From Bartonella schoenbuchensis R1 (GTDB taxonomy: Bacteria; Pseudomonadota; Alphaproteobacteria; Rhizobiales; Rhizobiaceae): a stretch of DNA of 64,000 bases. The stretch is from the NCBI RefSeq assembly GCF_002022685.1, contig NZ_CP019789.1:1435001-1499000 (forward strand), written 5' to 3'. How positions within the stretch are numbered: the stretch's first letter is position 1; each line of letters opens with the position of its first letter. Of the stretch, positions 18,054-28,017 are shown piece by piece. The position numbers were made by a program, and so were the translations under genes. The notes under the pieces are model-generated. The model saw nothing but the letters and a program-made list of their open reading frames with translations, was not told where the DNA came from and searched no databases.

Positions 18054-19517
18054 TCACCGCAGGCCAGCAGATTTTAACGCCACATCAAATCCGGTTATAT
18101 GTGACCAGTTAGCCCCTTCAGGAATCCGCAATTTAAAGCGATAAAACCGCGCCCTCACACGACAACGAACCTGACCTGTATGAGAGGAAGGTTGCCGTTC
18201 TGGAAACCAAACAATTTTTTCCTCGATCGATTGGCGCAAACGCATCCCCACAGACACGTAAAATTCTGTACTATTAACCTGGGGCATAATATTGCTCACA
18301 CGGGTCATTATGCCACTTGTCTGTCCCATTTCTTGCGATGTCACCACACACGCCATTGGTTCACCAGAAAATGACCCAAGCCTGCCTTGTTGATCAAACG
18401 CACCAAGAACAGGTGCTTCATTTTGCCAAACTTTACTGTCGAGAGAAAATGGCAAATCATCCAAACTACAAGAAACCCGATCAAGCCCTTCCAAGCTGTA
18501 TCCAGCAGAAAAAATAGGCAAAATCACTGCAATATTAACAGTCGCCACAGACCACTTTTGCAAACCCCAATCATAAATCAGCAAGGTGCGTTCTTGCGTA
18601 TTCTCATCAAGATCAATCATCCAATAAACACGCGTATAAACACCATCAATCGCAGACCACAAAATAGGTAGGCTACTTTGATTAATTCTTGTAATCATAG
18701 TCCGATCGACTTTTTCAAAGCCAATGGGTGTAATGTGTCCATCAATGGTAATTTGGTAAAATCCCCCCTCATCAATGAAGAAAGCAAGATCACCTCGACA
18801 CACAATTGATTCAGAAGTCTTTGCACCTCGTTTATCGTGGATCTTTTGAAAACTAAAAATAATCTTAGACCCAGGAATAAAGGACCCAGCATAAATAGCC
18901 GAACGCATAAAGATCAGTGGATTGGTAGTCTCTGTTGCCCCTTGCACATATCCACCATCAGGAAAATCTTGATAATCGCAGCTTTTTTTGCCCACAGTCC
19001 AAAATTCTGCATCATTTAACCCAGACCAATGCACACGTCGTGGGTGCTCAGTTAATTTCATCAAACAAACAAAATCACCCCAAACACGTACAATCCCAGC
19101 CTGTGGCGGGTTTCCTCCTAAATCTCTAAAAGTTTCATCATGATCAATATCAATAACCTGTGGTTTATCGTTAGCATTAACAGCAATGACATAATCACCA
19201 AACAAAGCAAATGACCAAGGCGCATCGATATTAGCAAAATAAGTTTTTCCCTTTTGGCTAATATCTTTCCACTGCATGCTTGTATTATCGAGAAGGTAGA
19301 TTTTTTGTTCCGTCCCAACAATAATAGACACACCATTTTTTGTCCTCACAGCAATAGCGCCTAAAATCGTATCAGGGCAAGGCTGAGACAAAGAACTAAA
19401 GCTTGGCATAGGAATATAAGACCCATCAGCAGGCAGCACATTGACAAGCTCATCAGTAAAAAGACCATTAATATCAGCAATATCAGGTCTATATTCAGCA
19501 ACTGAAAAAAAAGCCAT
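18054..19517 (-). CDS. P22 gp10-like packaged-DNA stabilisation protein
   Basis: 487 residues starting MAFFSVAEYRPDIADINGL, with repeated beta-rich motifs (IVGTEQKIYLLDN, FALFGDYVIAVNANDKPQVID) typical of the head-tail stabilisation proteins of podoviruses that plug the portal after packaging. A strand pattern runs through VRVWGDFVCLMKLTEHPRRVHWSGLND to the C-terminal FDVALKSAGLR. It lies between the adaptor and tail genes, matching P22-type order. Confidence 0.75.
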   Translation of the reverse strand: MAFFSVAEYRPDIADINGLFTDELVNVLPADGSYIPMPSFSSLSQPCPDTILGAIAVRTKNGVSIIVGTEQKIYLLDNTSMQWKDISQKGKTYFANIDAPWSFALFGDYVIAVNANDKPQVIDIDHDETFRDLGGNPPQAGIVRVWGDFVCLMKLTEHPRRVHWSGLNDAEFWTVGKKSCDYQDFPDGGYVQGATETTNPLIFMRSAIYAGSFIPGSKIIFSFQKIHDKRGAKTSESIVCRGDLAFFIDEGGFYQITIDGHITPIGFEKVDRTMITRINQSSLPILWSAIDGVYTRVYWMIDLDENTQERTLLIYDWGLQKWSVATVNIAVILPIFSAGYSLEGLDRVSCSLDDLPFSLDSKVWQNEAPVLGAFDQQGRLGSFSGEPMACVVTSQEMGQTSGIMTRVSNIMPQVNSTEFYVSVGMRLRQSIEEKIVWFPERQPSSHTGQVRCRVRARFYRFKLRIPEGANWSHITGFDVALKSAGLR

Positions 19518-19588
19518 TTAAAACCCCATAAACCCAATCATCTAAACCCCACAATCACTTAAAACCCACAGCCATCAAAACTTTCGCC

Positions 19589-19700
19589 AAGCACTCAAAC
19601 CCAAGCACTCAAACCCAAGCACTCAAACCCAAGCACCCAAACCCAAGCACCCAAACCCAAGCACCCAAACCCAAGCACCCAAACCCAAGTACCTAACCTT
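19589..19700. repeat. 14-bp tandem repeat, about 8 copies
   Basis: The unit AAGCACYCAAACCC starts at 19589, 19603, 19617, 19631, 19645, 19659 and 19673, with a decayed copy at 19687. The array ends just outside the stop of the adaptor gene. The first copies have T and later ones C at the variable base, as expected from slippage. It is G-poor on the + strand like the larger blocks. Confidence 0.9.
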
Positions 19701-19706
19701 AAGCAT

Positions 19707-20426
19707 CTAAAACCCTGTTGGCATAATTTGTGAGCAACCCTTTTTGCGCGATGTTTCATAACGCAAAATCTGAAGCTGTTCTTGAAAATCGCCCAAAGAA
19801 ACAGCAGCACATTCAGGATCTTTAAGGATATTTTTATAAAGTTCGTATTTTGCCCGCGCTTTAATAAAATCAAAAGCATGAACAAACCAAGGATGATCTT
19901 CCCCCTCCATGCCCCCTTCAACAAAACGCAAAGCACTATAGGAAAGACGAACTGTTCCAACAGTTTCAGGCGTCGGAAAAAGGCCTATTTTGCGCTGACA
20001 ATAAGTATAAAAAACAGGCATCCCCTGCGGTGGGTTGGCCCCATAATCTTTTTGCAACGTCTTAGCAGTTTTATAGATAAGTTGTGTTCGTGTTGCACCA
20101 CCATGTTCTAAAAACACACCTTCAAGAGCCCCTACTGTTTTAATTAAGCCCTCCACCGTCTTAATCAAAACATCGTCTTCTTGCCCATACCACGTTTGCC
20201 CACTTCGTGTTTTGAAAGTCACCTCTTTGTGCTCATTAAAGAAAAAAGGTTCCCGTTCACATATGCGCAAAGCAGCACAAATGGAATCATAAATTTGAAC
20301 ATAATATTCACCCGTTGTATCATCAATCTCATCTTGAATAAGCTCAACCATGCGAGAAAAAGTTGTTGCACAACCTGATTTGAAATCAAAAGGATGAGTA
20401 TCGACAGCTGGAATAGTCATTGGCAT
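19707..20426 (-). CDS. Phage head-tail adaptor protein (P22 gp4-like)
   Basis: 239 residues from MPMTIPAVDTHPFD; an ATG 13 codons upstream is less likely. Residues 15-120 form a helical region (FSRMVELIQDEIDDTT, DSICAALRICEREPFFFNE) characteristic of podoviral adaptor/DNA-end proteins that bind beneath the portal. A second half holds YCQRKIGLFPTPETVGTVRLSY. The family call is by pattern and by position between coat and stabilisation genes. Confidence 0.65.
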   Translation of the reverse strand: MPMTIPAVDTHPFDFKSGCATTFSRMVELIQDEIDDTTGEYYVQIYDSICAALRICEREPFFFNEHKEVTFKTRSGQTWYGQEDDVLIKTVEGLIKTVGALEGVFLEHGGATRTQLIYKTAKTLQKDYGANPPQGMPVFYTYCQRKIGLFPTPETVGTVRLSYSALRFVEGGMEGEDHPWFVHAFDFIKARAKYELYKNILKDPECAAVSLGDFQEQLQILRYETSRKKGCSQIMPTGF

Positions 20427-20512
20427 AAACAATCTCTTTATACGTGTTATCTTCTCCCCCAACAAAATGCTCTGTTGGGAAAGAACAATGTCAAAAACGC
20501 CTTAAGGTACCC

Positions 20513-20622
20513 AAATAGGTGCATAAAAGCGCACCCTCACCTTAAAAAAGCCTCTTAAAAATAGGTGCGCCTTCACCTTTCAAATAGGTGTAAAACAGCC
20601 CTCACAAGGCCACTTTAATAGG
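20513..20622. repeat. Four dispersed AATAGGTG words between adaptor and coat genes
   Basis: AAATAGGTG occurs near 20513, 20558 and 20582, with a variant AATAGGCG near 20617, each followed by GC-rich runs of C, A and T (gcgcaccctcacc, gcgccttcacc, taaaacagccctcac). This looks like a short degenerate tandem array. Function unknown; it separates two phage genes by about 260 bases. Confidence 0.55.
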
Positions 20623-20690
20623 CGCACCCCAAGCCTCATCAATTAAGCACAAGGCTAATCTTAAAGGTCTCAAGCAGGTTCTAAATAACC

Positions 20691-21809
20691 TCAAACAGGT
20701 TCTGAATAAGTTGAAATAACGATCGTTCCAAAATCTTGCTTTCCTTGGGAGCTTCCTGGCAACTGAAAGACAGGTTTTTTCATCCCAATAATCGTTTTGG
20801 CAGCCACACCAAACTCACGTTCATAGTCAAAGAGCTCTTCCACCAATTTATAGCGTGTCGCCCCACGGTCTTTACCAAAGGCAATAACAGCACTTTGCGC
20901 CCCAAGTAAAACAGCACGGCGTGTATTCTTAACATAATTATTATTTAAAACTGTCTCCACACCTGCTGTCACATGTGCAGCTTCACGCAAAATAACGCCA
21001 TTATACATACCAAGAGACCCATTATAGATAGGGTTCTTCATGCGGCTTCCACTATAAATCGCTTTGGTAATATCAAGCCACTGACCAGGCTCTGTATTGG
21101 TACGCAATTGTGTCACTTGTGTTGGGTGAAGATACATCACATAAACACTTTCCCCATCAACACGCACTGGTCTAATTTTTGGCATTGCAAGCTTAGCACG
21201 TTCCACCGCTTGATCAATTAACTGTAGAGTAAACACATCCTCTTTTTTCAGATCCTCATCTTTCTCTTTCCCATTAGGGCGGATGATGCGTTTATTGGTT
21301 GGAGCAGTTGGCTTGTTAAACCCATAATGGACAGGTTTTAGCTCAAACTCTTGTCCTTCAAAGTCTATCTTTTCTGCCGAATATCCACACACCTGAATGA
21401 AGAACATCATGCTTAAACGGTCAGCATACCAATCAACCAAAGCATTTTTAGCTTCTGCACGTAAATTATATAAAATACGTTGCTGATCGATTGTTCCTTC
21501 ATTTCTAACACGCACAGCATGAGAAAGTTCATTAATAACCAAGCGATCGTTTGTAAATTTCAAGGCCTCTTCTTTACCTTCAAGTTCCTCCCCTTCACTC
21601 ACACCTTCACCACACAAATGCATACGTAAACCAAAGGTAATGGAATCACCACTTGCTTTAGTGGTCTCATCTTTCAACTGTATGATGCTATTGGAATCTC
21701 TCCCAATTAATGGAGCGATAGAAGTCGCCTTTGAAATTTCCCCATTAAGTAATTTGGACCATGCTTTTACAGTCAATGCATTATTGACGTCGATACTAGT
21801 TACAGCCAT
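20691..21809 (-). CDS. N4 gp56-family major capsid protein
   Basis: 372 residues. The opening MAVTSIDVNNALTVKAWSKLL, KDETTKASGDSITFGLRMHL and the coat-like body with VMYLHPTQVTQLRTN and IYNGSLGMYNGVILREAAHV are characteristic of the N4-gp56 coat family, which shares the HK97 fold. Directly after the scaffold gene, with an intrinsic terminator between them. The TTATATAAGAGGAAATA region upstream provides a strong AGAGGAAA ribosome site, fitting high expression. Confidence 0.88.
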   Translation of the reverse strand: MAVTSIDVNNALTVKAWSKLLNGEISKATSIAPLIGRDSNSIIQLKDETTKASGDSITFGLRMHLCGEGVSEGEELEGKEEALKFTNDRLVINELSHAVRVRNEGTIDQQRILYNLRAEAKNALVDWYADRLSMMFFIQVCGYSAEKIDFEGQEFELKPVHYGFNKPTAPTNKRIIRPNGKEKDEDLKKEDVFTLQLIDQAVERAKLAMPKIRPVRVDGESVYVMYLHPTQVTQLRTNTEPGQWLDITKAIYSGSRMKNPIYNGSLGMYNGVILREAAHVTAGVETVLNNNYVKNTRRAVLLGAQSAVIAFGKDRGATRYKLVEELFDYEREFGVAAKTIIGMKKPVFQLPGSSQGKQDFGTIVISTYSEPV

Positions 21810-21837
21810 TATTTCCTCTTATATATAGTCTTGATTA

Positions 21838-21858
21838 AAAATCCGGCCAAAAGCCGGT
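21838..21858 (-). terminator. Intrinsic terminator or attenuator between scaffold and coat genes
   Basis: On the minus strand CCGGC-TTTTG-GCCGG is followed by ATTTTT. It sits after the scaffold stop and about 30 bases before the coat start, so coat may be separately promoted or transcription partly reads through. Confidence 0.65.
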
Positions 21859-21958
21859 TGCCGAGTGTTCCCCCTATCTGATAATCAGATACCTGATAAC
21901 CAGAACAGCGGTCACTTAATGATGCGTTGTGTTTTTTGGCAGATTTCTACCTCTCTTT

Positions 21959-22762
21959 TTAAAGATCCACATCGCCCATTAAACGATTAAAAGCAGCTTT
22001 ATTGTTAGGATCATCAATCCAAGTACTAAACTCTGCCTCAGACATTTTGTCGAGCATTTCCAAAGACATAGAGCCCTTTGGATTCAAACCATTATAAGCA
22101 GAAAGTGTACGTGCAGAATTTTGCCTTTCCTGCACATGCTCAACAACATTTTGCATAGGGGCAACAGTGTTAACAGTGTTGCCTTGCTTGTTTGTATATC
22201 CCATATTGTGCGCAATAGAGTAGATCACTTGCGCAGGGTTTTGTTTGTTTTGCGCACAATCACGCAAAATCTGCTTCAACTCATTACCAATCAATGTATC
22301 AATAACTTTGGGATCGGCTCTTTCAGGGTAGAGAGAAGCGCAAGAAGCCAGCTGTTTTGCACGCATATCATAAACAAAATCAGCAGCTTGATCAAAATCA
22401 TGATGCTTGTGCTTAATAGTCGCAACAGACTGACTAAAAAAGGAACGCAGCTGCTCTGCCTCTGAGGGGGCAGAGGTGTTTTTGTCGTCTTGCGCTTGCA
22501 CCAATTCCTGTTGTGTTTGATCCTGCTGTGCCTGAGTTTTTTTCCCCAGCCACTGCACATAACCCATAAAATCTGCATTGGGGTCTGGCTGAACCTCACC
22601 CCCCTGAAGTCTTAGTGCTTCTTGAGAAACTTCGCCCTTTTGAGAATTGTCATCAAAAGATATGCTCTCGTTTTCCTCTATCGCTCCACCCTCTCCATTT
22701 TCTTGAAGAGGATCTTGTATGAGTTGGCTTTGCTCTTCTGGCGTTAATATTTCTTCATCCAT
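21959..22762 (-). CDS. Phage scaffold-like protein
   Basis: 267 residues, acidic and Gln-rich, with a long helical middle (VQWLGKKTQAQQDQTQQELVQAQDD) and no membrane segment. It lies between portal and coat, the standard place of a capsid scaffold. The C-terminal EFSTWIDDPNNKAAFNRLMGD is helical and could contact the coat. Assignment is from position and composition. Confidence 0.65.
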   Translation of the reverse strand: MDEEILTPEEQSQLIQDPLQENGEGGAIEENESISFDDNSQKGEVSQEALRLQGGEVQPDPNADFMGYVQWLGKKTQAQQDQTQQELVQAQDDKNTSAPSEAEQLRSFFSQSVATIKHKHHDFDQAADFVYDMRAKQLASCASLYPERADPKVIDTLIGNELKQILRDCAQNKQNPAQVIYSIAHNMGYTNKQGNTVNTVAPMQNVVEHVQERQNSARTLSAYNGLNPKGSMSLEMLDKMSEAEFSTWIDDPNNKAAFNRLMGDVDL

Positions 22763-23342
22763 TGTGCTAACCTTCTTTCTTCAATAATGCTTGCTTCTCA
22801 AATAATGCTTGTAATGCCGGCTTCTCAGGCAATGCTTCTAAAAACAATGCCCTTCTTCTTAAAACAATAAGGTGTGCCTCTGCCTTTCCCTATCGCTTCA
22901 CTCTCTCCACTTGTCTTTCAAAAAAAACCCGCATGCGTTTGTCCTGCTCATCTTCCAGCCACAATGCTCCCCCTCACCAACTTCAACGCCTCTTCATCGC
23001 CTCAAAACAACACCTTCTCATCTTCCAGCCACAATGCCCCCTCATTCCTCAGACACAAACGCCCCCCTCATCCAGTATCCTCATCCACGGTACCAGCTCT
23101 TGCCTCACACGCATACCCCTACTAAACAGCCTCTCCCAGGCAATAAGCCTTCCTCCCTTTAAAACAACAACTCCTCATCTTCCAGCCACAAACGCCTCCT
23201 CGTTCCTCAGCCACAAACGCCTCCTCGTTCCTCAGACACAACGCTTCCTTACCCAGTGTGCCCTTCCCCCTTTAAAGGCAACACCTTTCTCCTCAACAAA
23301 ACCCCACCCCATCACCCATAAGGAGCAATGAAGACACATTTC
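22763..23342. repeat. G-poor + strand block 2
   Basis: Contains repeats of CATCTTCCAGCCACAATGC (three clear copies), GCCTCCTCGTTCCTCAG (tandem near 23205-23240) and tracts of AATGCTTCTAAAAACAATGCC near the left edge. Nearly no G on the + strand although both flanking genes read on the minus strand. No gene supported. Confidence 0.75.
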
Positions 23343-23349
23343 TTACCCA

Positions 23350-25203
23350 TTAGGAAGTTTGTTGGGCATTTTGCGCCATACGCAAAAGAGCTTGGATCGC
23401 TTGCTTTGTCTCTTGTGCACTCCCATCTTGTGTCCCAACTTGTTGGTCACTTTGCAATTGCCCCTGCTGCTGCCCAGCTTTTGTAGCAATTTTGTGAATG
23501 AGCGATGCCGGCAAAGGTGAATAGCGTAACAAATCGAGCATAATATCTGGTGTTGCAAAATTTTGCATCAAAGGAAGCAACTGCGTAATCACAGCAAAGG
23601 TACGCTCTTTTTCATTAGGGCTTGTTGGAGCATCATCCACCACAATATCATATTCCAAACTTGTAATATCTTCGCGTGTCAGCGGAACATACTGAGCATT
23701 TTCTTCCCCAGCAATGCGCACCAATCGCCCATCAGAGAGATAATTTTGAATAAGATAAAGAATAATTTTTCCCTGTCGCTGTCGATAGCGTCGCAAACCA
23801 TCAAAGAAGGATGCCAACAAATTAAGCGATGATTGGCGGCGTTGTTCTTCAAGAACGCCCGGTTGGTTTACCGCACGTGTTCCAACAAATTCAGCAGACA
23901 ATCCTGTAACTTGAGAAATAGCCCCCTTTGCTTCATTAAAAAGCTGGAAAAAGCCGTTGGGGAATTGCCCAGCAGGTTTTGGCTGTATTCTTCCACCAGC
24001 CAAAGCACCACTCTTAAGCCATGTAATACTATCAGCCCTTGCCCAGCTTTCCATAGCCTGGCGATCATCATCAAAAGCATCTCGTTCAGCCATCACCCCA
24101 CCTTTGGATTGGCTATTGAGCAAATGCATCACTTGACTAAAATACTTATTAGCCCACCGTTGTGGATCTTTTGCAGGTTTCACAACCCCGTAAAAATGTC
24201 GACTGAATTTATCAAAATAGCCCGTAATGCACTCCCACCCCAATTGATTAGATGGCACCAATGGCTTATCAGGTGCTTCAAGTAATCTTTTGCCCAAAAA
24301 AGCACGTTTAACAACTTTTCTTGTCAATCTTGTTGCTTGAATATGCGGATTATTTTTACGCAAAAATTGAAAATCTTCCTCAGAATAATCAATATATTGC
24401 CCAGTTTCTAAGTTGAGAACTTTATAATAAACCTCACGTTCAAACCACCGGCATTCAGCCAGTGTCACCATTGTGCGCTCATGATAGCTAAATTCATCGT
24501 CGATTGTATCTCCATAACTTTGTGCACCACTTCTACCTGAGCGTGTTGAAACAAGGTGGTGTGCCCAATCGGCATGCAGATCACTCCAATGAACATCGGG
24601 AAACATTTCTTGCGCAATCTCTAAAGGCTTCTCATCAATATACCATAAACGCTGCGCATCAATAAGATTAGGCTTAACAGCACTTGCATCCCATACCATT
24701 TTCATAGGATCCAAGCGCGCAATTACAGGCTTTCCATTAGGGTCATCTTCATAATCAAGCCGCGTATCAGTCCAACCCATTCCACAAATAATGGCATCTT
24801 GAAAAGCGTCAGAATCTTCATATTCCCCATCAGCCTCATCACGAAACCATTCAGCCGCTCCCGTTAAGATCTGATTGGCCAGAGCTGCTCCTGGTTGCCG
24901 AGGAATGAATTGAACTTGCCGTTTATTGTTGCGCTCAGCCCCAATTACAGCATTCACCAAAGGAGCAATGCGGTTAAAAGTCATCACAGGTCTATTGTGT
25001 TCTCGCAATATAGCAAGATCTTGCTCATTCCATTGGCGCCCATTATAAAAGTCATAATCTTCCTGAGCGTTTTTTCGCCACTGTTCGACATGGGCAATAT
25101 CTTCCTGATACCAGGCAACAAGCTTTTTAAACAGTGCCTGATGTTGAAGCGTCTCGATCGGATCGATGAAAGATGTCTGTTGGTCCATTAAAAAATCACC
25201 CAT
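23350..25203 (-). CDS. P22-like phage portal protein
   Basis: 617 residues, typical for P22-type portals (phage_portal/P22_portal family). N-terminal WYQEDIAHVEQWRKNAQEDYDFYNGRQW, RPVMTFNRIAPLVNAVIGAE, and later IICGMGWTDTRLDYEDDP and VVKPAKDPQRWANKYFSQVMHLLN are family hallmarks. The C-terminus is Gln-rich. It forms the dodecameric ring through which DNA enters the capsid. A second Met six codons in is an alternative start. A G-poor block separates it from the terminase gene. Confidence 0.92.
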   Translation of the reverse strand: MGDFLMDQQTSFIDPIETLQHQALFKKLVAWYQEDIAHVEQWRKNAQEDYDFYNGRQWNEQDLAILREHNRPVMTFNRIAPLVNAVIGAERNNKRQVQFIPRQPGAALANQILTGAAEWFRDEADGEYEDSDAFQDAIICGMGWTDTRLDYEDDPNGKPVIARLDPMKMVWDASAVKPNLIDAQRLWYIDEKPLEIAQEMFPDVHWSDLHADWAHHLVSTRSGRSGAQSYGDTIDDEFSYHERTMVTLAECRWFEREVYYKVLNLETGQYIDYSEEDFQFLRKNNPHIQATRLTRKVVKRAFLGKRLLEAPDKPLVPSNQLGWECITGYFDKFSRHFYGVVKPAKDPQRWANKYFSQVMHLLNSQSKGGVMAERDAFDDDRQAMESWARADSITWLKSGALAGGRIQPKPAGQFPNGFFQLFNEAKGAISQVTGLSAEFVGTRAVNQPGVLEEQRRQSSLNLLASFFDGLRRYRQRQGKIILYLIQNYLSDGRLVRIAGEENAQYVPLTREDITSLEYDIVVDDAPTSPNEKERTFAVITQLLPLMQNFATPDIMLDLLRYSPLPASLIHKIATKAGQQQGQLQSDQQVGTQDGSAQETKQAIQALLRMAQNAQQTS

Positions 25204-25942
25204 AATGTTAAAAACCCATCCACGATGGTAAATTCACTTACAATGTGCAAAACCTCGCACAAACCTTATCCCCTCACAAACTCAATCCTCGTCTTCACGA
25301 TTTTTCCCCTTCGTGGTCTTCACTCCCCTAATATCGCTCAAAACGCCCATGTGCTTCAAAACAGCTACAAGCTTAAAAAGCCACCCAATACACCCACGAA
25401 CCTTCATATCCTTAATTCCTCTCATATGCTCAAATCCTTCTCCCAGCCTCAATTCCCCTCACAGTCTCAAACTCTTCTCCCAACCTCAACCCTTCTCCCG
25501 GCCTCAATTTCCCACGAGCTCAAATCCCACCTACTCTTCACACGAGTTTCCCCCTCACAACCTCAAATCTCACCTTCACGCTTACTCCCCTCGCGGCCAT
25601 TCTCATCCCTCTCACAAGCTTTCACCCCTCTCATACGCTTCACCCCCCCATGAAACCCCTCAAGCCACCCAATACATCCACAAACCCCCTCATATCCCCA
25701 ATTCCTCTCACAGCCTCAATTCCCCTCACAACCTCAACCCTTCTCCCGGCCTCAATTTCCCACAAGCTCAAATCCCGCCTACTCTTCCACACGGGTTTCT
25801 CCCCCACGAGCTCAAATCCTCACCTTCACGCTTACTCCCCTCGCGGCCATTCTCATCCCTCTCACAAGCTTTCACCCCTCATACGCTTCAAACCCCCATG
25901 AAACCTCACAAACCACCATGGTATTTCAAAGCATCTATGCGC
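25204..25942. repeat. G-poor + strand block 3
   Basis: Composed of CTCAAAT/CCTCAATT words. A stretch of about 200 bases near 25490-25660 recurs near 25735-25920 (shared words CTTCTCCCGGCCTCAATTTC, CACGCTTACTCCCCTCGCGG, CACAAGCTTTCACCCCTC). Long open + frames here arise because TAG and TGA need G. Not coding in my view. Confidence 0.75.
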
Positions 25943-27268
25943 TCAAAAAGCCATCCACGAAGTTGAAGAACTCTGAGAAGAACGATAAACATTTTTTCGC
26001 GGCTGGATATTGGGCTGTTCATAAGCAACACACATCAACCCAAAACTATCAGCCCCATGGCTTGCCCAATCATGTTCAGCTCCCAAACCAATATTACGCT
26101 GTTCGTCGCGCTTTTCATGGTACCACGCAAGTGCTTTTCGTCCTGCTGTTGTCGTATCACGATTAAACCATATAGCTGGAAATAAACGCCTCACAGCTTC
26201 AATACGCATTTTGACAGCACCCACTCCTTGGTTTGGAATAATTTTGGTCTGAAAACCAGCGTGTTGGAGAGCACTTTCAAAACTAACATTACAAACACGA
26301 TCTTTTGTCGCCCCATCATGGGGCAAAACCATTAAAGCCTTGTCATATCCCCTTTGGCACATCCATCCAATATGTTCAGATAAAGGTTGCCCTTGTGCTT
26401 CATAATAATCGAGAACACGGATCTCGCGCCCAATAAATTGCGCAACCCACAAAGCCGTCGCATCAGCCTTTGCTCCCGTTCCACCAATATCCCAAAAGAT
26501 CTTAATCTGAATGAGCGGGTCACGCGGCACATGAGTAATGCGTCCTTCCTGCTCAGCCTCAAGCAATAATTTTTGATAATATGCCCCTTGCACAGCCTGT
26601 AAATATTCTCCTTCCCAAATATGATTGTACTGCTCAGGCCTTTGTGTAAAATCAGCTTCCCTAGCACGATTGAGCCTATCAGGAAATTGAGGATTATCCC
26701 TCCAATTGATTTCAACTCCCTTGATATGGGGGTCCTTCACAGCACGAAATCGCTTTTCAACAGGGGCATTCTCGCGTAAAGGGTTCCACGTAACCCATAA
26801 TTCACAATGCCAATTTTCCCCTTCTTCCCGCAAAGTTGGAATCAATGTTTGCCAAGCAGTCTCAGTAACAGGCTCAGCCTCATCAACCCAACAAAGCAGA
26901 ATGCGCCCCATTGATTTAATGCTTGCAATATTGCGATCCAAACCAGCAAATGCATAAATAATACGTCCATCTTTTGATCTAACGTATTTATCACCAATCT
27001 CATAATAGTCTCTCAAGAAACTGTAAGATTCAATAGCGCGTTTAATTTCCTCTAGCGAACTTTCATTCAGCGAATTTTGGAACTGTCTTGCACATAAAAT
27101 AATACCTCTCTCCCCTGCCTTTCCATGCCGATACCCAACCACAGCCGACATCAGGGCAAAAGAGCGTGTTTTACCAGATCCACGTCCTCCCCAAGCAGCA
27201 CGCACATCAGCCTGACCAGAAAAAACAGGAATCAATTTCGGAATAAGAGCAATTTGAACAGTCGTCAT
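25943..27268 (-). CDS. Phage terminase large subunit
   Basis: 441 residues, PBSX/T4-like terminase. The N-terminal ATPase has a Walker A at RAAWGGRGSGKTRSFAL (about residues 23-39), Walker B at RILLCWVDEAEPV, and coupling motif LWVTWNP. The C-terminal nuclease domain opens with KIFWDIGGTGAKADATALWVAQ, whose Asp residues bind metal, and contains YDKALMVLPHDGATKDR. It cuts and pumps DNA into the head. No truncation. Confidence 0.94.
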   Translation of the reverse strand: MTTVQIALIPKLIPVFSGQADVRAAWGGRGSGKTRSFALMSAVVGYRHGKAGERGIILCARQFQNSLNESSLEEIKRAIESYSFLRDYYEIGDKYVRSKDGRIIYAFAGLDRNIASIKSMGRILLCWVDEAEPVTETAWQTLIPTLREEGENWHCELWVTWNPLRENAPVEKRFRAVKDPHIKGVEINWRDNPQFPDRLNRAREADFTQRPEQYNHIWEGEYLQAVQGAYYQKLLLEAEQEGRITHVPRDPLIQIKIFWDIGGTGAKADATALWVAQFIGREIRVLDYYEAQGQPLSEHIGWMCQRGYDKALMVLPHDGATKDRVCNVSFESALQHAGFQTKIIPNQGVGAVKMRIEAVRRLFPAIWFNRDTTTAGRKALAWYHEKRDEQRNIGLGAEHDWASHGADSFGLMCVAYEQPNIQPRKNVYRSSQSSSTSWMAF

Positions 27269-27960
27269 TACGAGATATCATTGTAACATTATGAGAATAA
27301 GCCAACCCCACAGTAGATTAAGCACAATACCATCCATCCCCTCACCAACTTACAGCAACACTTCCCCCATCATGGTGAGCGTCCTCACCACACGGGGATC
27401 TCTCCTCACCACACAAACCTTTCCACCGCACAGACCTGCATCAGCCACACCAGAGCCCCCTCATCACGTGGCCTTCCTCACTATGCCATACAGCCCCTTT
27501 CTACTGCATGCAGTCCTCTCCACTGCACGCATGCTTCCTCCAACACCACACACAACCCCTCACCAACTTACAGCAACACTTCCCCCATCATGGTGAGCGT
27601 CCTCACCACACGGGGGGTCTCTCCTCACCACACAAACCTTTCCACCGCACAAACCTTCATCAGCCACACCAGAGCCTTTTTGCCACACAAGCTCTCTAGC
27701 TATCACACAGCCCCCTCACCACATGGCCTTCCTCACTATGCCATACAGCCCCTCTCCACTGCACGCACGCTTCCTCCAACACCACACACAATCCCTCAAC
27801 AACTACACAAAACTCCCCCCGCCACACATAGCCTTCTTCACTAAAGTTTCTCACCATCCCAACCAGCCAAACTGGCTGCACCGAAAAATCACTGCCCAAC
27901 TATCAACAAGAGTCCACATAAAAAAACAGAACTCAGTGCTAAAATGCACGAGAAATTGAA
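27269..27960. repeat. G-poor + strand block 4 with 219-bp tandem duplication
   Basis: The sequence from 27338 (CCCTCACCAACTTACAGCAA) repeats from 27557, with conserved CATCATGGTGAGCGTCCTCA and CTCACCACACAAACCTTTCC. The unit is about 219 bp, tandem, with a partial third copy near 27720-27800. No gene supported. Confidence 0.8.
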
Positions 27961-28017
27961 CACAAACCCACAGCCAACAAAAATACCCACAACCAACAGA
28001 GCAAAATTTTTAGAATG

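Noticed and set aside
25225..25966. Overlapping + frames of 142 and 217 codons
   Set aside because: Composition artefact in block 3, antisense to the end of the terminase gene.
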